A DNA stretch of 64,000 bases, taken from the NCBI GenBank assembly GCA_018417955.1, contig JACTVC010000017.1:372001-436000 (forward strand). The letters are read 5' to 3'. The translations under genes were made by a program, and so were the position numbers. Source of the DNA: Laccaria trichodermophora. Taxonomy: Eukaryota; Basidiomycota; Agaricomycetes; Agaricales; Hydnangiaceae. Shown in pieces: positions 34,047 through 44,764 of this stretch. Numbering within the stretch: position 1 is the first letter of the stretch; every line of letters starts with the position of its first letter. A model generated the notes under the pieces. That model saw only the letters and a program-made list of their open reading frames with translations. It had not been told where the DNA came from and made no database searches.

Positions 34047-35244
34047 ATGGACGACGCAACTTCAGAGACTATCTACGATCCAGCTAGTCAAGATACGCAG
34101 CATTCTGATCAACCAGAGACCTTCCAACCTCCAAAACGGGTTCAGCGGCCCAAAACTTACGTGGAAGGTATCTTGCTTTACTTCAAGCTCATGTACAAAC
34201 GGCGAAACATGGTCAAAATGCCAGCCTTCTCGATGGAGTCTTTCCCATTCTTTCTGCACAGCTTGCTTGCCTGTCTCTTTTACATCATCACATTCAGGAG
34301 ATCTGCTTGGTACCGCTTGTCCGCGGAGTTTCTACAACAACGCGTTGAGACGACTTTTCCTCTTCTGAAAGCAGCGGTTCAGTCGATAGCTCAGTCTGGG
34401 GGGGACTTTTCGGCGCAATTAATGAAGGATCAATTTTCGCAGCTGGGAACGCGCTCAAGTCAAGAATACTACGTCGATGAATGGAACGCCATCGAACTTA
34501 CGTCTCTGGATGAACATTGGACCTACTGCCTTCCTCAATTCAAGACTACAGGTCTGTGGTATGCTCTGAATATCGCGGGTGTTATACTTGTGATAGCTTC
34601 TCTGTGCGTATAATTCCACATCACCGTGTACATTGTACTCAAACGCGATTTTAATCATCAAGAATCAATTTTTTGGAAGTAAAACCACCCCTCGGAGTGT
34701 GCATCGTCGTCGCGGGTATGAACTACATCGCGACCTCGTTTTCATACCATGATAGATTTCGTTTTCTTCATCCCACCTACTGGGGCTTCGAGTGGGTAAA
34801 CGTAAGCTCATGGTCGCCCCTCTCTCATTAATACACTGCATCTGAGTAACACCTAGGCGTTAAGTCCTCGACCGAGCGTTGGCATATGGTGGGAAATTGA
34901 GTTGATGGTGATGCCTTCGGTGTGGCATGCAAGGTTAGCGTTGACCTTGTACTTCAACAAAGGGTGCTGATTGTTATTACAACAGTCACTATATGCTATT
35001 ATTGCTGCATCTCCTCTGCCACAAAATCTTCAGATTCGTATCAGAAAGTCGTGTATGGTTCCTTTTGGCGGGGTTGTTTTACATCTTTGGGATGTCGCAT
35101 GCATCCCACATCCTGCTCACCTCGGACCGGCACCGCGTGGCTGCCGAAAAATCCTGGGAAACGCGTATCGATGGTTGGGTCTTTGAGCAGCAATACGCAA
35201 TTTCTACTCCATCACCTAGGTGTTTAGAAATAGAGGCAATGTAG
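34047..35244 (+). pseudogene. Multi-pass membrane protein, copy P1, probably splice-defective
   Basis: Paralog of 37831-39033. Exon 1 (34047-34603) opens MDDATSETIYDPASQD and continues through KRVQRPKTYVEGILLYFKLMYKRR and hydrophobic segments. Equivalents of exons 2-4 are present (VCIVVAGMNYIATS; ALSPRPSVGIWWEIELMVMPSVWHA; FRFVSESRVWFLLAGLFYIF; ending CLEIEAM). The 3-prime splice site before exon 2 reads TAAAA where P2 has TAAGG, and no alternative AG restores the frame, so the mRNA is probably defective. Function unknown. Confidence 0.6.
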
Positions 35245-35404
35245 GCGTTCCAAAATTGTGTCTCTTCTTGTACAGAAACGATAGGTTTCTACCGTTTTAT
35301 TCCAGATTCTTTGTTTATGGAACAAAATGCATGTGAAAAAGATGAAGCATTTGAAATCGACGATGATAATGAAGAAGCTTGAAGGAAAAAACGAAGACCC
35401 TGGA

Positions 35405-35530
35405 CGCCCAATCACCTTTGCCACCTTATGCTTCAAGTTTCATACACCCGGACAAGTTACAACTTCGGCAGCCAACGAACAGACAATGAATGCGCTTGCT
35501 GAGGACGGGGAAGGCGTCAACTCGAAAGAG
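35405..35530 (+). pseudogene. PIPESF-family copy G, small fragment
   Basis: The frame reading EQTMNALAEDGEGVNSKEE at 35477-35533 resembles the QKTMYELAEDGEGVKEVP segment of copy D. Nothing recognisable precedes or follows it. A short degenerate relic near the left edge of duplication unit 2. Confidence 0.4.
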
Positions 35531-36142
35531 GAATTCCACCTATTGGCGGGATTGTGCAATGGAAGCCACATGTCAACCCCGTGTGTCATATTCACCTCGG
35601 ACCATCAGTTTTACTGATCGACCACGACACACCGAGGACAAGACAGCATCGGAGCTTATGGAAAACGTGTCTATAGCTATCCGGCTCTCGAACAAGCGTC
35701 CTGCGGGTCAAGGCATTCGAAGCTGACTCTCCCTGTATACTCAAACTTTAGATAAGAAACCCTAGAGTTGAAAGAAAAATCTCGAATTCTGATTTCTTAT
35801 GCAAATCGGGACTGGAAGTCGACGTTTGAGACACCCGTTCAGTGTTACTTGTTGGTTGGAACTCATCCGGTCACAGTGAACCTACGGAACTTGAACCTCG
35901 CTCAACCGATATGAGGCTTCGACTTCGTCGTGCAAATTATCACACCTACGATAAGGTGGGTTTGTCCGTGCTCATTAAAACCTCATTTAATCAAAGAACT
36001 TGTGAATTTGAAAGGATAATTTTGGCCATCGCGAGGGTGGAAGCGCGTCCTTACTTCGCTTGAGTTACGACTGAGACCTCCAGAAGCCAAATTAATGATG
36101 ATACTTAAATGGAAAATGAAAAGGCTTACGCTCCAACTTAAT

Positions 36143-36247
36143 TGTCCTGGTCCTGAATCGAAAAAGGATGTTTCCCGACGCGCGTGTGCAACAAGCAAAT
36201 CATGCACGCCGCCCTTGAGGTGCGTGGATGCGCCTTGTACCACCAGG
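36143..36247 (-). repeat. SINE-like tRNA-derived unit in duplication unit 2 (first)
   Basis: On the minus strand it begins CTGGTGGTACAAGGCGCATC and ends TTCGATTCAGGACCAGG. This nearly matches the unit at 15920-16023 at both boxes, although the two loci lie 20 kb apart in opposite orientation. Confidence 0.55.
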
Positions 36248-36784
36248 TCTGATGATGATACAAAACCCGCCAGGTATTCAGAGTGATGAGTTCGGCGTAG
36301 ACTAAGCAACAGCGAAGATCCACAAGGAACGCACCAGTTCTGAATCTATGGAGGTCCAGTATATGACGAAATATGCGAAGGAGAACAATGAGTAATGAAG
36401 CTTGAAGTAAGTAGGTCATAGAAATTACGAGAGTATACTTACTTTCGTCTTGTCTAATTCCGCATCGAACGAGTGACTTTCGGCCTTTTGTCAGGTCGAA
36501 CGCGACGATGCGCTTCGTGGCACCGCGTCACCACTTCCGGTGCCTATTATCTTCACGTTATCAGTTGTATCAATCATATTGAACGCGCACCTGAGAGCGA
36601 TCCCCAAAAATCTACGCCAAATGTCCCCAATCGCACGCAAGTTCATTTTTTCCGAGTGAGAGGCACTGTTTCCATTGTGGATGCCAGTCCTCAATATCTG
36701 TGAGTGCAAATTCAACGATGCTACCCTCTATTTATGTATCTGGAGATGCACTTACTGGAAGATATGTCCAACTACAAGCGAATG

Positions 36785-36857
36785 ACCTGGTTCTGATTCG
36801 AACAAGCACCCTCCGCAAGCAAACTTCATGATGGGCAGGTGCCCCTCACGCCGCCAT
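36785..36857 (-). repeat. SINE-like tRNA-derived unit in duplication unit 2 (second)
   Basis: On the minus strand: TGGCGGCGTGAGGGG, then TTGTTCGAATCAGAACCAGG 40 bp on. The B-box GTTCGAATC is perfect, and the 3-prime end AGAACCAGG parallels the AGGACCAGG of the array copies. Confidence 0.5.
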
Positions 36858-37830
36858 GTTTGATAGTATGCAAGACCGGGTACGTGGAACTGTGATCTGG
36901 CTTCACAATATCAATTGCAAGTGGAGTGTGAATCAGCACCAGACGCTGTTCCCTAATTGACACACGCCGCAAGGCCCGGCGCATAGATCAGATATACTCC
37001 TCAGGAAGAATAGGACCGTGATTCCGGTGTCGGAAGGAATAAGGAAGAGTGGGGTAAGATGTTCAAAGTAAAAATCATGAGGAATATCGGAATCGCTTCT
37101 CGGGTCACGGAGGTCTCTCGAGGTCCCCCGTGCACGACGCGGAAATCTAGAAAATTTGTATTTCCTGCATTCCTCAGGAAGGACTGAGAGATTAATGGTG
37201 CCGTGCCGTTGTTTGGGAGGAAATGAGCAGAGTGAGGGGAGTTTGATGCGGTTCGGAGACTTCACTCTGTGTCGCGAGGTTTTTTCTACGCCGTGGTTTG
37301 CTATCCTCAAAAGGGGGACGGTATGGTAGATGATAGATCTAGAGGAATACAAGTTAGACATGTAGAGTCATGAATGCCAGTGTCGACTTTCTTACGTGTA
37401 CTTTGTTTGCTGTACCTATCGTTCCGAAGAAATTTTAGCTTGATAAGCTGCATGCAGATGGATCGTCCAAGAGGAATTGCTACCTGGAGCGTAGGCGTCC
37501 ATTTCTAGTGCCCGGGCCCTTCGTTGCTTTCTTAAACTTGTCAGTTCGCGCTAACTGGAAATCCAGTAATTGTAAGTAGTATTTTTTGACCATCTGAAGC
37601 CAGCCCGAGGTTTTGTCTCGATTCTGTCAGAAGACTGAGAGGGCTAGAGGGGCAGAGAGATCAATCGTGGAAATCTTACACCAAAACGCCCGATTGCGCT
37701 ATAGAAAGCGTTCTGACTTGGTTCCGACCAACGTCAACCATAATAATTAATAATGTTCAAACTCCGATTGAACTCAACCAGCACAACTGCGAGCCTGCCT
37801 GCAAGTCCATCTCACTCTCGAATACCCGCC

Positions 37831-39033
37831 ATGGACGACGCAACTCTGGAAACTATCTACGATCCCGCTAGTCAAGATACGCAGCATTGTAATCATCTAA
37901 AGACCTTCGAACCTCCGAAACGGGTTCAGCGGCCCAAAACTTATGTGGAAGGTATCTTGCTTTTCTTCAAGCTCATGTACAAACGGCGAAACATGGTCAA
38001 AATGCCAGCCATCTCGACGGAGTCTTTCCCCCTCTTCCTGAACAGCCTGCTTGCCTGTCTCTTCTTCATCCTCACACTCAGGAGATCTGCTTGGTATCGC
38101 TTGTCTGTGGAGTTTTTACAACAACGCGTTGAGGCGACTTTTCCTCTTCTGAAAGCGGCGGTTCAGTCTGCGGCTCAGTCTGGGGACTTTTCGGCGGAAT
38201 CAATGGAGTATCAATTGTCGCAATTGGGAATGCGCTCAAGTGAAGAATACTACGTCGACGAATGGAACGCCATCGAATTTACGTCTCTGGACGATCATTG
38301 GACCCACTTCCTTCCTCAGTTCAAGATTTCAGGTCCGCGGGATGTTCTGAGTTATGCAGGTGTTATGCTTGTGATAGTTTCTCTGTGCGTATAATTCCAC
38401 ATCACCCTGAACATTGTACTCAAACACGATTTCGATCATCAAGAATATTTTCTACTATTCTGGAAATAAGGCCACCCCTTGCAGTGTGCATCTTCGCCAC
38501 GGGTATGAACTACATCATGACCTCGATGGCATACGTGGAGAAGTTTCGTGATCTCCATTATTGGACCCACCAGGGCTTCGAGTGGGTAAACGTAAGCTCA
38601 TTGCCGCCCTCCTCTCATTGACACACTGCATCTGAATAACACCTAGGCGCTAAGTCCCAGACCGAGCGTTGGCATATGGTGGGAAATTGAGTTGATGGTG
38701 ATGCCCTCGGTGTGGCACGCAAGGTTAACGCTAGCTTGTTCTTCAACAACGAGTGCTGATTATTATTACAACAGTCACTATATGCTATTATTCTTGCTCC
38801 TCCTCTCCTTCAAATTCTTCAGATTCGTATCAGAAAGTCATGTGTGGTACTATGTAGCGGGGTTGCTTTACGTCTTGGGAATGGCGCATTCACAGTACAT
38901 CACATTCACCTCGAGCCGGAACCGCAAGGCTTTGGAAGCATCCTGGAAGACGCGTATTGATGGTTGGGTTTTTGAGCAGCAATATGGAATTTCGACTAGC
39001 AGGGATACATGTTTAGAAATAGAGGCAATGTAG
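37831..39033 (+). CDS. Multi-pass membrane protein, copy P2 (intact)
   Basis: Four exons, 37831-38384, 38471-38591, 38647-38723 and 38775-39033, give 336 residues in frame. The N-terminus is soluble (MDDATLETIYDPASQD), followed by a basic KTYVEGILLFFKLMYKRR segment. Hydrophobic stretches follow at LLACLFFILTL, SYAGVMLVIVSL, VCIFATGMNY, YMLLFLLLLSF and VWYYVAGLLYVLGMA, and a cytosolic tail ends CLEIEAM. No family recognised; it does not look like an STE3 pheromone receptor. An upstream in-frame ATG at 37753 is possible, but 37831 is preferred because it matches P1. Confidence 0.7.
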
Positions 39034-39598
39034 GCATTTGTGATTTGTGTACCGAATTGATAGATTTCTACCGTTTTAGTTTAGATAACGAGCAAGATCA
39101 GAAAATCAGGCTTGCTTCGTACGAGTTGTGTGCTAAGGGATGATTACGATGCCATTCATGATGTGTATATATAATCTGCACTACTTGCAAGACCGACTGA
39201 TCTACCGGATAGACGAGTTAATTGCAAGCAAATAACTCTACTTTTACCCTGGCAAACGTGACGTAAAGCTGTGGACGGGCGCTTACTGACGTGTTTTTGT
39301 GTTGTTTTTGAACGTTAAACGAACTGTGACTCATTGAATCACTTCAACGTCAAGTAGTTGATCAGGCCATAAGTGCAGCGCCAGGTGGGCATACCAGGCT
39401 CCCCTTGCGCTCCATTACCGTTTAAAGGCTCCACCAGCGTTCAAGGGACTCGGGGAAAAAATCTTAGTGGCACCGCGCAGGAGTCAGTGGAATTCACCAT
39501 CGTCATCATATCCTCTGAGGCGATAGAATACTTGGAACTCACTCATCTTGAACTAGTCGACATCCAGAACTATCCGCTATATTCCAATCATCAGTGCC
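39034..39598. other. Intergenic, no gene seen
   Basis: 3-prime flank of P2 and upstream region of PIPESF copy H. Confidence 0.4.
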
Positions 39599-40152
39599 AT
39601 GTCCATTACCCCACTCACACGCGCGACCTTCATCGCTGCCAACCATGTTCAAGTCGACGTCGCACTCTCCCAGAAGACCATGTACGAACTAGTCGAGGGC
39701 GAAGAAGGAGTTAAAGAGGTGCCTATACCAGAGAGCTTCAAGAAGTCTGGTATCCCACAAGGATATACTGTTGGTGCGTTCCCATCATGCCTTCAACGAA
39801 CCAAGGTGGTACTTCCGACGATCTGATTGTATGTTGCGATAGACTTCGTTTTAGATCCGGCAACGGTGGTGGCCTCCCTTGCCAAGTCTGGCATTACCAC
39901 GGAGGAGTATGTACTCCTGACGCATTCTTTCGCATGATAATAACCGCCATGCCTAGGCAGTTACCTGATGGCTTGCTTGAGGGATTTAAAGATGTCATCA
40001 ATGCATCTACCAATCTGAATATCATACCAACATCTGTACATGAACAGGCGGGTGGAATTTTACCCCGTCGCACTCAAACACTAATTTTGTTTCTCCAGAA
40101 AAGAGCCATTGAGGATGCTTCACTCGCCGAAGGCGATGCCGAAGAGAAATAA
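39599..40152 (+). CDS. PIPESF-family copy H
   Basis: Three exons, 39599-39773, 39843-39906 and 39957-40152, encode 144 residues. Motifs: MSITPLTRATFIAANH, VALSQKTMYELVEGEEG, EVPIPESFKKSGIPQGYTV, FVLDPATVVASLAKSGITTEE, QLPDGLLEGFKDVIN, NLNIIPTSVHEQ. The third intron of copies C and F is here read through: its donor position is GCGGGT instead of GT, and the old intron is open and a multiple of three, so about 20 residues (AGGILPRRTQTLILFLQ) are added before KRAIEDASLAEG. Closest to copies A and B. Best representative of the family in the window. Confidence 0.75.
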
Positions 40153-40985
40153 TAGCTGGTACGAATTCGGGATGGAATCCTTGAATAATTGCAACACAGG
40201 GAGGATTTTTCTACGTTTATGAACACTTTTGATTCCCTCTAGCCAATGTAGAAACAATCTCTTCGCCTTCTTGCAATTCATCCCCGGGCCAATTCTCGTT
40301 CCCAAGTCAAATCATATCCTCCGCACCAACAAGCGACCAAGTTTTGATCGACGATCGAAGGAGACAGGACGAACTATGAATTTTGAATTTTGAGGCCCTG
40401 AATGAAGCCGACTTCCGCGTCCACCGCCTTCCATCGCTAGCCATCCCTACGTTATCAGCGCGCATTGTCACGACCGACTGCTCGTTCTCCGAGATCTCAG
40501 ATGACAGTAGCTACTAGCCCCTCTGGTAAATTCTGTCGTCGGCCTGCAATAAGGCTGCTCAAGAAACGAAAAATTTCAAGCCTGTGTATGCACTTACATA
40601 GATATTGATGCCGTCACTTAACACTCGTCCCAAATTATCAAAATTCAGCTGCCTCTAGAGTCTAGAATGGACTCCAAACATTTGTAGCTATTTTAGGCTA
40701 ATTTCCAAAGCAGCCATGTTGGCAACGGATCGGGAACATGGCGGTCGCCCTCTCTCTTTTCAAATTCGGCACTTTTACAAGCTTGGCAATGGTGATCAAT
40801 CGGGATCCATAGCCTTTCCGCCAACATTTGAAATTCCCCCCCGTTTCAGCTTTTAGTAAAGATCCGCCCAACGTGGTCTCTCATGCGAGGTATAAAAGCA
40901 GCCATGGGTCCCTCACCGATTTCTTTGGCTGGCCCCATACTCACATTGCGTTCACATACCCTCCCTTTATCTATTCACATCCACC
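40153..40985. other. Intergenic; left part of a dispersed duplication
   Basis: 40430-40640 is similar to two blocks at 45320-45400 and 45655-45760 (shared GATCTCAGATGAC- and CGGCCTGCAA-containing runs). From 40740 on it matches the upstream region of the second secreted-protein gene (47675-47987). No gene seen apart from the TATA element listed separately. Confidence 0.55.
40891..40898 (+). promoter_or_regulatory. TATA box of the first secreted-protein gene
   Basis: TATAAAAG, 95 bp before the start codon. The surrounding TATAAAAGCAGCCATGG is conserved at the same distance before the second copy. Confidence 0.65.
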
Positions 40986-41829
40986 ATGCGCTGGTCGCTC
41001 TTCTCCCTCGTTGCTCTACTCGCCGTGCTCATTGCGGACGTAACCGCACTCCCAACGCCCCAAGATGGCTCTTCGGATCTGGTTCTGGAACGCCGGGCTG
41101 CCACTAAGCCAAAGAAGGTGGCGAAATCCAAGCAGGGCTCGTTGAAGGCGTCTACCTTCAAGAAGTCTAGCTCAACGTATCGGAATGCTGCGCTGAAAAG
41201 CAAGAACCCCATGTTTTCAGTGAAGTCTGGGAGGATTCATAAATCCAAGAGACCCAACAAGATGCCCAAGGGCTGGGATGCTGGTGCGTGTCCGTATTTT
41301 AGATTAACGGATTGGTTTTCATGTTTTCGCAGACCATATTTTCGAGGCGCAAACTATGAAGCATGCTGCTCACAAGGCCGGGCACTCTAAAACGTTAGTT
41401 CTGCGTCAAATCTCTTCATCTATGCTTTATAGCGTTCATCGTCTTCTAGGTCTCTTGCACCAGCACTCAAGGCCATTAAAGATCGTATCAACCACCCAGA
41501 TAACATGGCGTTCCTGGATCCTGCGACCAACAAAGCTGTGAGTAGTTTGATCGGCTCCCGCTCTACGTTCATTCCTAATCAATTTGGCGCGTTGGTAGAA
41601 GGGGAAAGCGCACACCGCGGTGCAGTCAGGCAAAACGCCTGCAAAAGACCGTAATGTTGCGGACTATCTTAAGCACACGTCGGCTGCGGGGAAATCTACT
41701 GCAGCTGATGTGGACCAGATCTTGAAGACGCATGGGATTACGGGCATTGATGTTTCAAAGGAGCACAAGAAGGTGTTAAAGGCGCACGGGGTGACGAGAC
41801 GCGAGTACAGTGATGTGGATCTAGATTGA
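40986..41829 (+). CDS. Secreted protein with Kex2-like site, copy 1
   Basis: Four exons, 40986-41283, 41333-41393, 41450-41537 and 41599-41829, give 225 residues. The N-terminus is a signal peptide (MRWSLFSLVALLAVLIADV, cleavage near VTA-LP). A short pro-segment ends in LERR, a Kex2-type dibasic site. The mature part is Lys/Ser-rich and basic, then DHIFEAQTMKHAAHKAG, LKAIKDRINHPDNMAFLDPA and a C-terminus with DVDQILKTHGITGIDV ending EYSDVDLD. No cysteine-rich pattern and no known enzyme domain. Copy 2 at 47988 shares all three intron positions. Role unknown. Confidence 0.8.
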
Positions 41830-42051
41830 GGATAGGAGAGGATAGGGTACTGAGCCCAAATAAGATGTTGACGTCTTGAATAATAAACGGCCACGATCGG
41901 TGGGAACACGCACTAGCGGAGGGAAACAGCTGCAAGAACATTTCATTTTCGTCATTGCTACACAGAAGCGGTTCGATGCTGAAAGGCTGTAGACGCGTTT
42001 CTGAGCCTTTAAAGTGGGATTTTACATACATACACCATTCGGCGTCTGGGC

Positions 42052-42300
42052 ATGGCCACCGTTGAGCTAACTGCGGTCAAGGACACGCCAGCCACGATTC
42101 GAGGCAGCAGTTGCGCAGCAGCGGAAAAGGACTTCGGACGACAGAGACAATGTTGTCAATAAGCATCACCTCACTAGGGTTGGGTTGATCGTCATGGCTT
42201 TGCGCGTCTTCCGACGTATCGAGCCTAATAGTAATTACGCAGAAGACGTATGATGCATCGAACCACACGAAAGTGCAGCTGAAAAACTTGACATCAGCTA
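42052..42300 (+). pseudogene. Truncated copy of the small gene at 49051
   Basis: The start MATVELTAVKDTPATIRGSS parallels the gene at 49051 for about 35 codons. It then meets a TAA at 42160 and shifts frame, though nucleotide similarity continues to about 42230. It follows secreted-protein copy 1 just as the longer version follows copy 2. Confidence 0.5.
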
Positions 42301-42666
42301 CTACAGCCGCGTCGCTTAACTTGTGTTATAAAGCTCCGGGCTTACACCAAGATTATACAAGGAAAACATCTCATGCGGGCATGTTCGATATGCAATGGTG
42401 GGATAGATAGAGAGGTCATCATGAAAAGTGACGATGAGGTAAAATGCCATAACTAGTGCAAACAAAATCACTCAGCTGTCCAGTTCAAACACAACCAAAT
42501 ACAATTTCAAAAGATTCGTGCTGCAAAGTAGGCTCGTGACCAGCCGTTACCTTTCGAACTCCGATGTTCATCTAGAGCAACGGAGCACTTTTAGTAAGGT
42601 CACGCTTTGTCACGTCTGACTTGGTGAAAATTCGTCGAAATCGCGTTTGGCTACTACACACATAGT
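42301..42666. other. Intergenic, no gene seen
   Basis: No recognised feature. Confidence 0.4.
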
Positions 42667-43108
42667 TCATTCCTCCTCCTCTACACCATCCACACTCCCC
42701 TCACTTGAGCTATCAGACCAGCTGTCATCCTCGTGTTCAAACATATCATCCATATCTAGTGCAACATCCTCTGCACCAAATGTGGTCAAGGTAGGATCCA
42801 GGATGCCATTTTCAAGATCCTCGATAATTCTTGCCACCTCGCTAATCATCTGGGTCTTCTTCTTCCGGAATCTTGTCTTCTTTGGTTGAGTTTACAAATG
42901 GATCTTCTTGGCTTTGAGGATCCTGTTGTCCTGAAGAATGTAAGTCTATGCTTGTTTCCATTTGAGTTTCAGCTTCGGTTGCTCCTGCACTTGAGTTGGG
43001 AGATTCTGGGATGCTTTTTGGTTGGTTTGCGACAGGGACAATCTTTCTTCTTTTCTGAAGTAGAGCAAAGGCTTTGTTGTAGTTGGAGAGCACTTACTTT
43101 CCATGAAG
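42667..43108 (-). CDS. Hypothetical acidic protein or C-terminal fragment
   Basis: Two overlapping minus-strand frames: 43093-42842 (KRRKIVPVANQPKSIPES, then Ser/Gln/Glu-rich) and 42849-42667 (ISEVARIIEDLENGILDP, then an Asp/Glu/Ser tail). They may be the C-terminus of a transposon-encoded protein, since an acidic DDMFEHEDDSWSD-type end is common there. No intron linking the two frames was found, and an upstream exon ending at 43100 (MESK) is uncertain. No family recognised. Confidence 0.3.
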
Positions 43109-43304
43109 TCAAATTTTTAGTCAAAAAATCTGTTTTTACAAACCTATTTCAATTGTTTCTAAATGTAATGAAATGTACTAAAAAGTTATGTTGAAAAAAA
43201 AGAATTGTGGAAAGAAGTTGAGTGTTCTGAGAGTCTTGAATCGCGAAATTTCACTAAGTCAGTGTCACGCAAAGGGGGTTCCCCTTAAAATGTGTCTGTT
43301 GCTC

Positions 43305-43404
43305 CCAGTCCTTAGGTGGTGATCCTCCTTTTCACACTCCGCCATATGTTTGCCATGACAACAATACCACAACAAATGATAAACAATCACCACCTAAGGA
43401 CTGG
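43305..43404. mobile_element. 100-bp MITE with 19-bp perfect terminal inverted repeats
   Basis: CCAGTCCTTAGGTGGTGAT at 43305-43323 is exactly inverted at 43386-43404. The interior is AT-rich and non-coding. It lies 78 bp before the start of the F-box pseudogene. No convincing target-site duplication. Confidence 0.8.
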
Positions 43405-43481
43405 TCACGAGTCTAGCTGCAAAGCACTGTAAATAAGCTTCCCCTCCCAAGCTCCCCATTGATAAATTCTCCAACTAAAGA

Positions 43482-44764
43482 ATGAATCCAGGGGCATTCA
43501 TTCCCCAGGAGCTCATCGACAAGCTCATTGATGATCTCTGGTTCGAAGGAGACACCAACTCTCTGAAAACCCTATCGCAAACCTCCCGTCTGTTCTGAGT
43601 CCTTTATCGATGTTGTCGTCATCTCTTTGCCAACATTGACTTGTTGAGTGGAAGTTCCACAGGCCAGTCCCAATGTATAGCAAGGAAAGCCAAGAACCTC
43701 GAGGACATTCTTGTCAAAGTACCTGAGATTGGGAACTACGTCCAAAGGCTGTTCCTTGTGATTCCTGAATATAATGCCACACAGGCACACATCTCCCAGC
43801 TCCTCCTCTGATTCTCAATGGTCAATCTATTTCATTTGCAAGCACCCACTTCTCATGACTGGACTTTGGTTGCCCCAGAGTTTCAATCTGCCATTTCACA
43901 GCTTGTCTATTCACCGAGGATGAAGACATTCAGTCTTCAGAACATACACAATTTAACTATCTCTTTCTTCGCCTCCTGCACCAACATGACCAACTTGAGC
44001 ATCTACTGGTGTGGGTTAGAGGATCATATACCACTTGGGAATGCTGAATCAAGGTCTATTGCAAAGTTGTGCACCTTGGAGCTTTGTGGAAGAAGTGTTG
44101 GATTAGAGAAGTTAATTTGTGGCAGGAGCCAGGATGGCTCTCCGATCCTTGACTTTTCTCACCTTCAGGTGTTATGCACCCCTGTAGCATTGGTACTGCC
44201 TGCTCTTCAGGAGTTATTCAAGAGGGCTCCTAAACTCATATCACTCCATTTGGAAGGTATGCAACGACATGTATGACTGGCTATGCTTCTCACAGGGCAG
44301 CTTTACTTGTTAGTTGACGATGAATGCTCCTTAAATGGTGTTTTCCAGCCTGCCAGCTCTTTTGAAAGTCTCAAGTCCCTGTGTTTGAGATTATCCATCA
44401 ACAAGAAGACCCCCTGGTTGGTCTTTGTCATGAAATGAGACAGATAGAGGGAAGCAACAGTCTTGAAGAAATCCTTATCAAGATTATTACAACTTTCAGG
44501 CTCCAACCTGACTTTTTAGCAGACTTGAATGATGTTATAACTTTGCCTAGATACACCAAGCTATGCCACTTGCGTTTGGAGATCTTATTGGTGTTTGGAA
44601 TGGTCGAAGAGTATGACCGTGAAGAATCCAGATGGGAGCTGAATGAAGCTGCCCGAACATGATGCTCACAGCTATTAAATCGACCTTTTTTGGATTTTTC
44701 ATATCTTGCAGTCGTGCAAGGTGTTGCAGATGAGGACATCTTTGACAACTTTTATTTTGGGTAG
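43482..44764 (+). pseudogene. F-box/LRR-type protein pseudogene
   Basis: The start MNPGAFIPQELIDKLIDDLW followed by LKTLSQTSRLF matches the degenerate F-box of Agaricomycete F-box-like proteins. Downstream, Leu-rich segments (VQRLFLVIPEYN, MVNLFHLQAPT, MTNLSIYWCGLEDHIP, LPALQELFKRAPKLISLHLEG) look like LRR repeats. TGA codons at 43596-43598 and 43809-43811 are in the same frame, 71 codons apart, and both fit CGA to TGA. A further stop follows HLEGMQRHV at 44274, and a C-terminal part (LNDVITLPRYTKLCHLRLEI) continues in another frame to about 44764. The gene is decayed. Confidence 0.7.

Larger units (their letters stand above)
30701..35247. repeat. Tandem segmental duplication, unit 1
   Basis: Colinear with unit 2 at 35382-39033. 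Matching blocks: 30701-30740 with 35382-35420, 31090-31240 with 35565-35690, 31545-31590 with 35970-36010, 32758-33010 with 36020-36260, 33010-33700 with 36785-37480, and the membrane gene 34047-35244 with 37831-39033. Unit 1 contains an extra ~1.17 kb (about 31590-32757) carrying PIPESF copy F. Stretches outside the listed genes hold no supported coding sequence. Confidence 0.82.
35382..39033. repeat. Tandem segmental duplication, unit 2
   Basis: Directly follows unit 1 in the same orientation. It lacks the 1.17-kb segment with PIPESF copy F (junction at about 36005-36020). It has its own ~500-bp extra block at about 36280-36775 with no gene seen. The remaining inter-gene sequence is the repeat itself with no supported coding frame. 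Confidence 0.82.

Noticed and set aside
34047..39033. STE3-type pheromone receptor pair near the CaaX peptide
   Set aside because: The multi-pass proteins lack the recognisable STE3 layout, have a long soluble N-terminus and lie 19 kb or more from the peptide.
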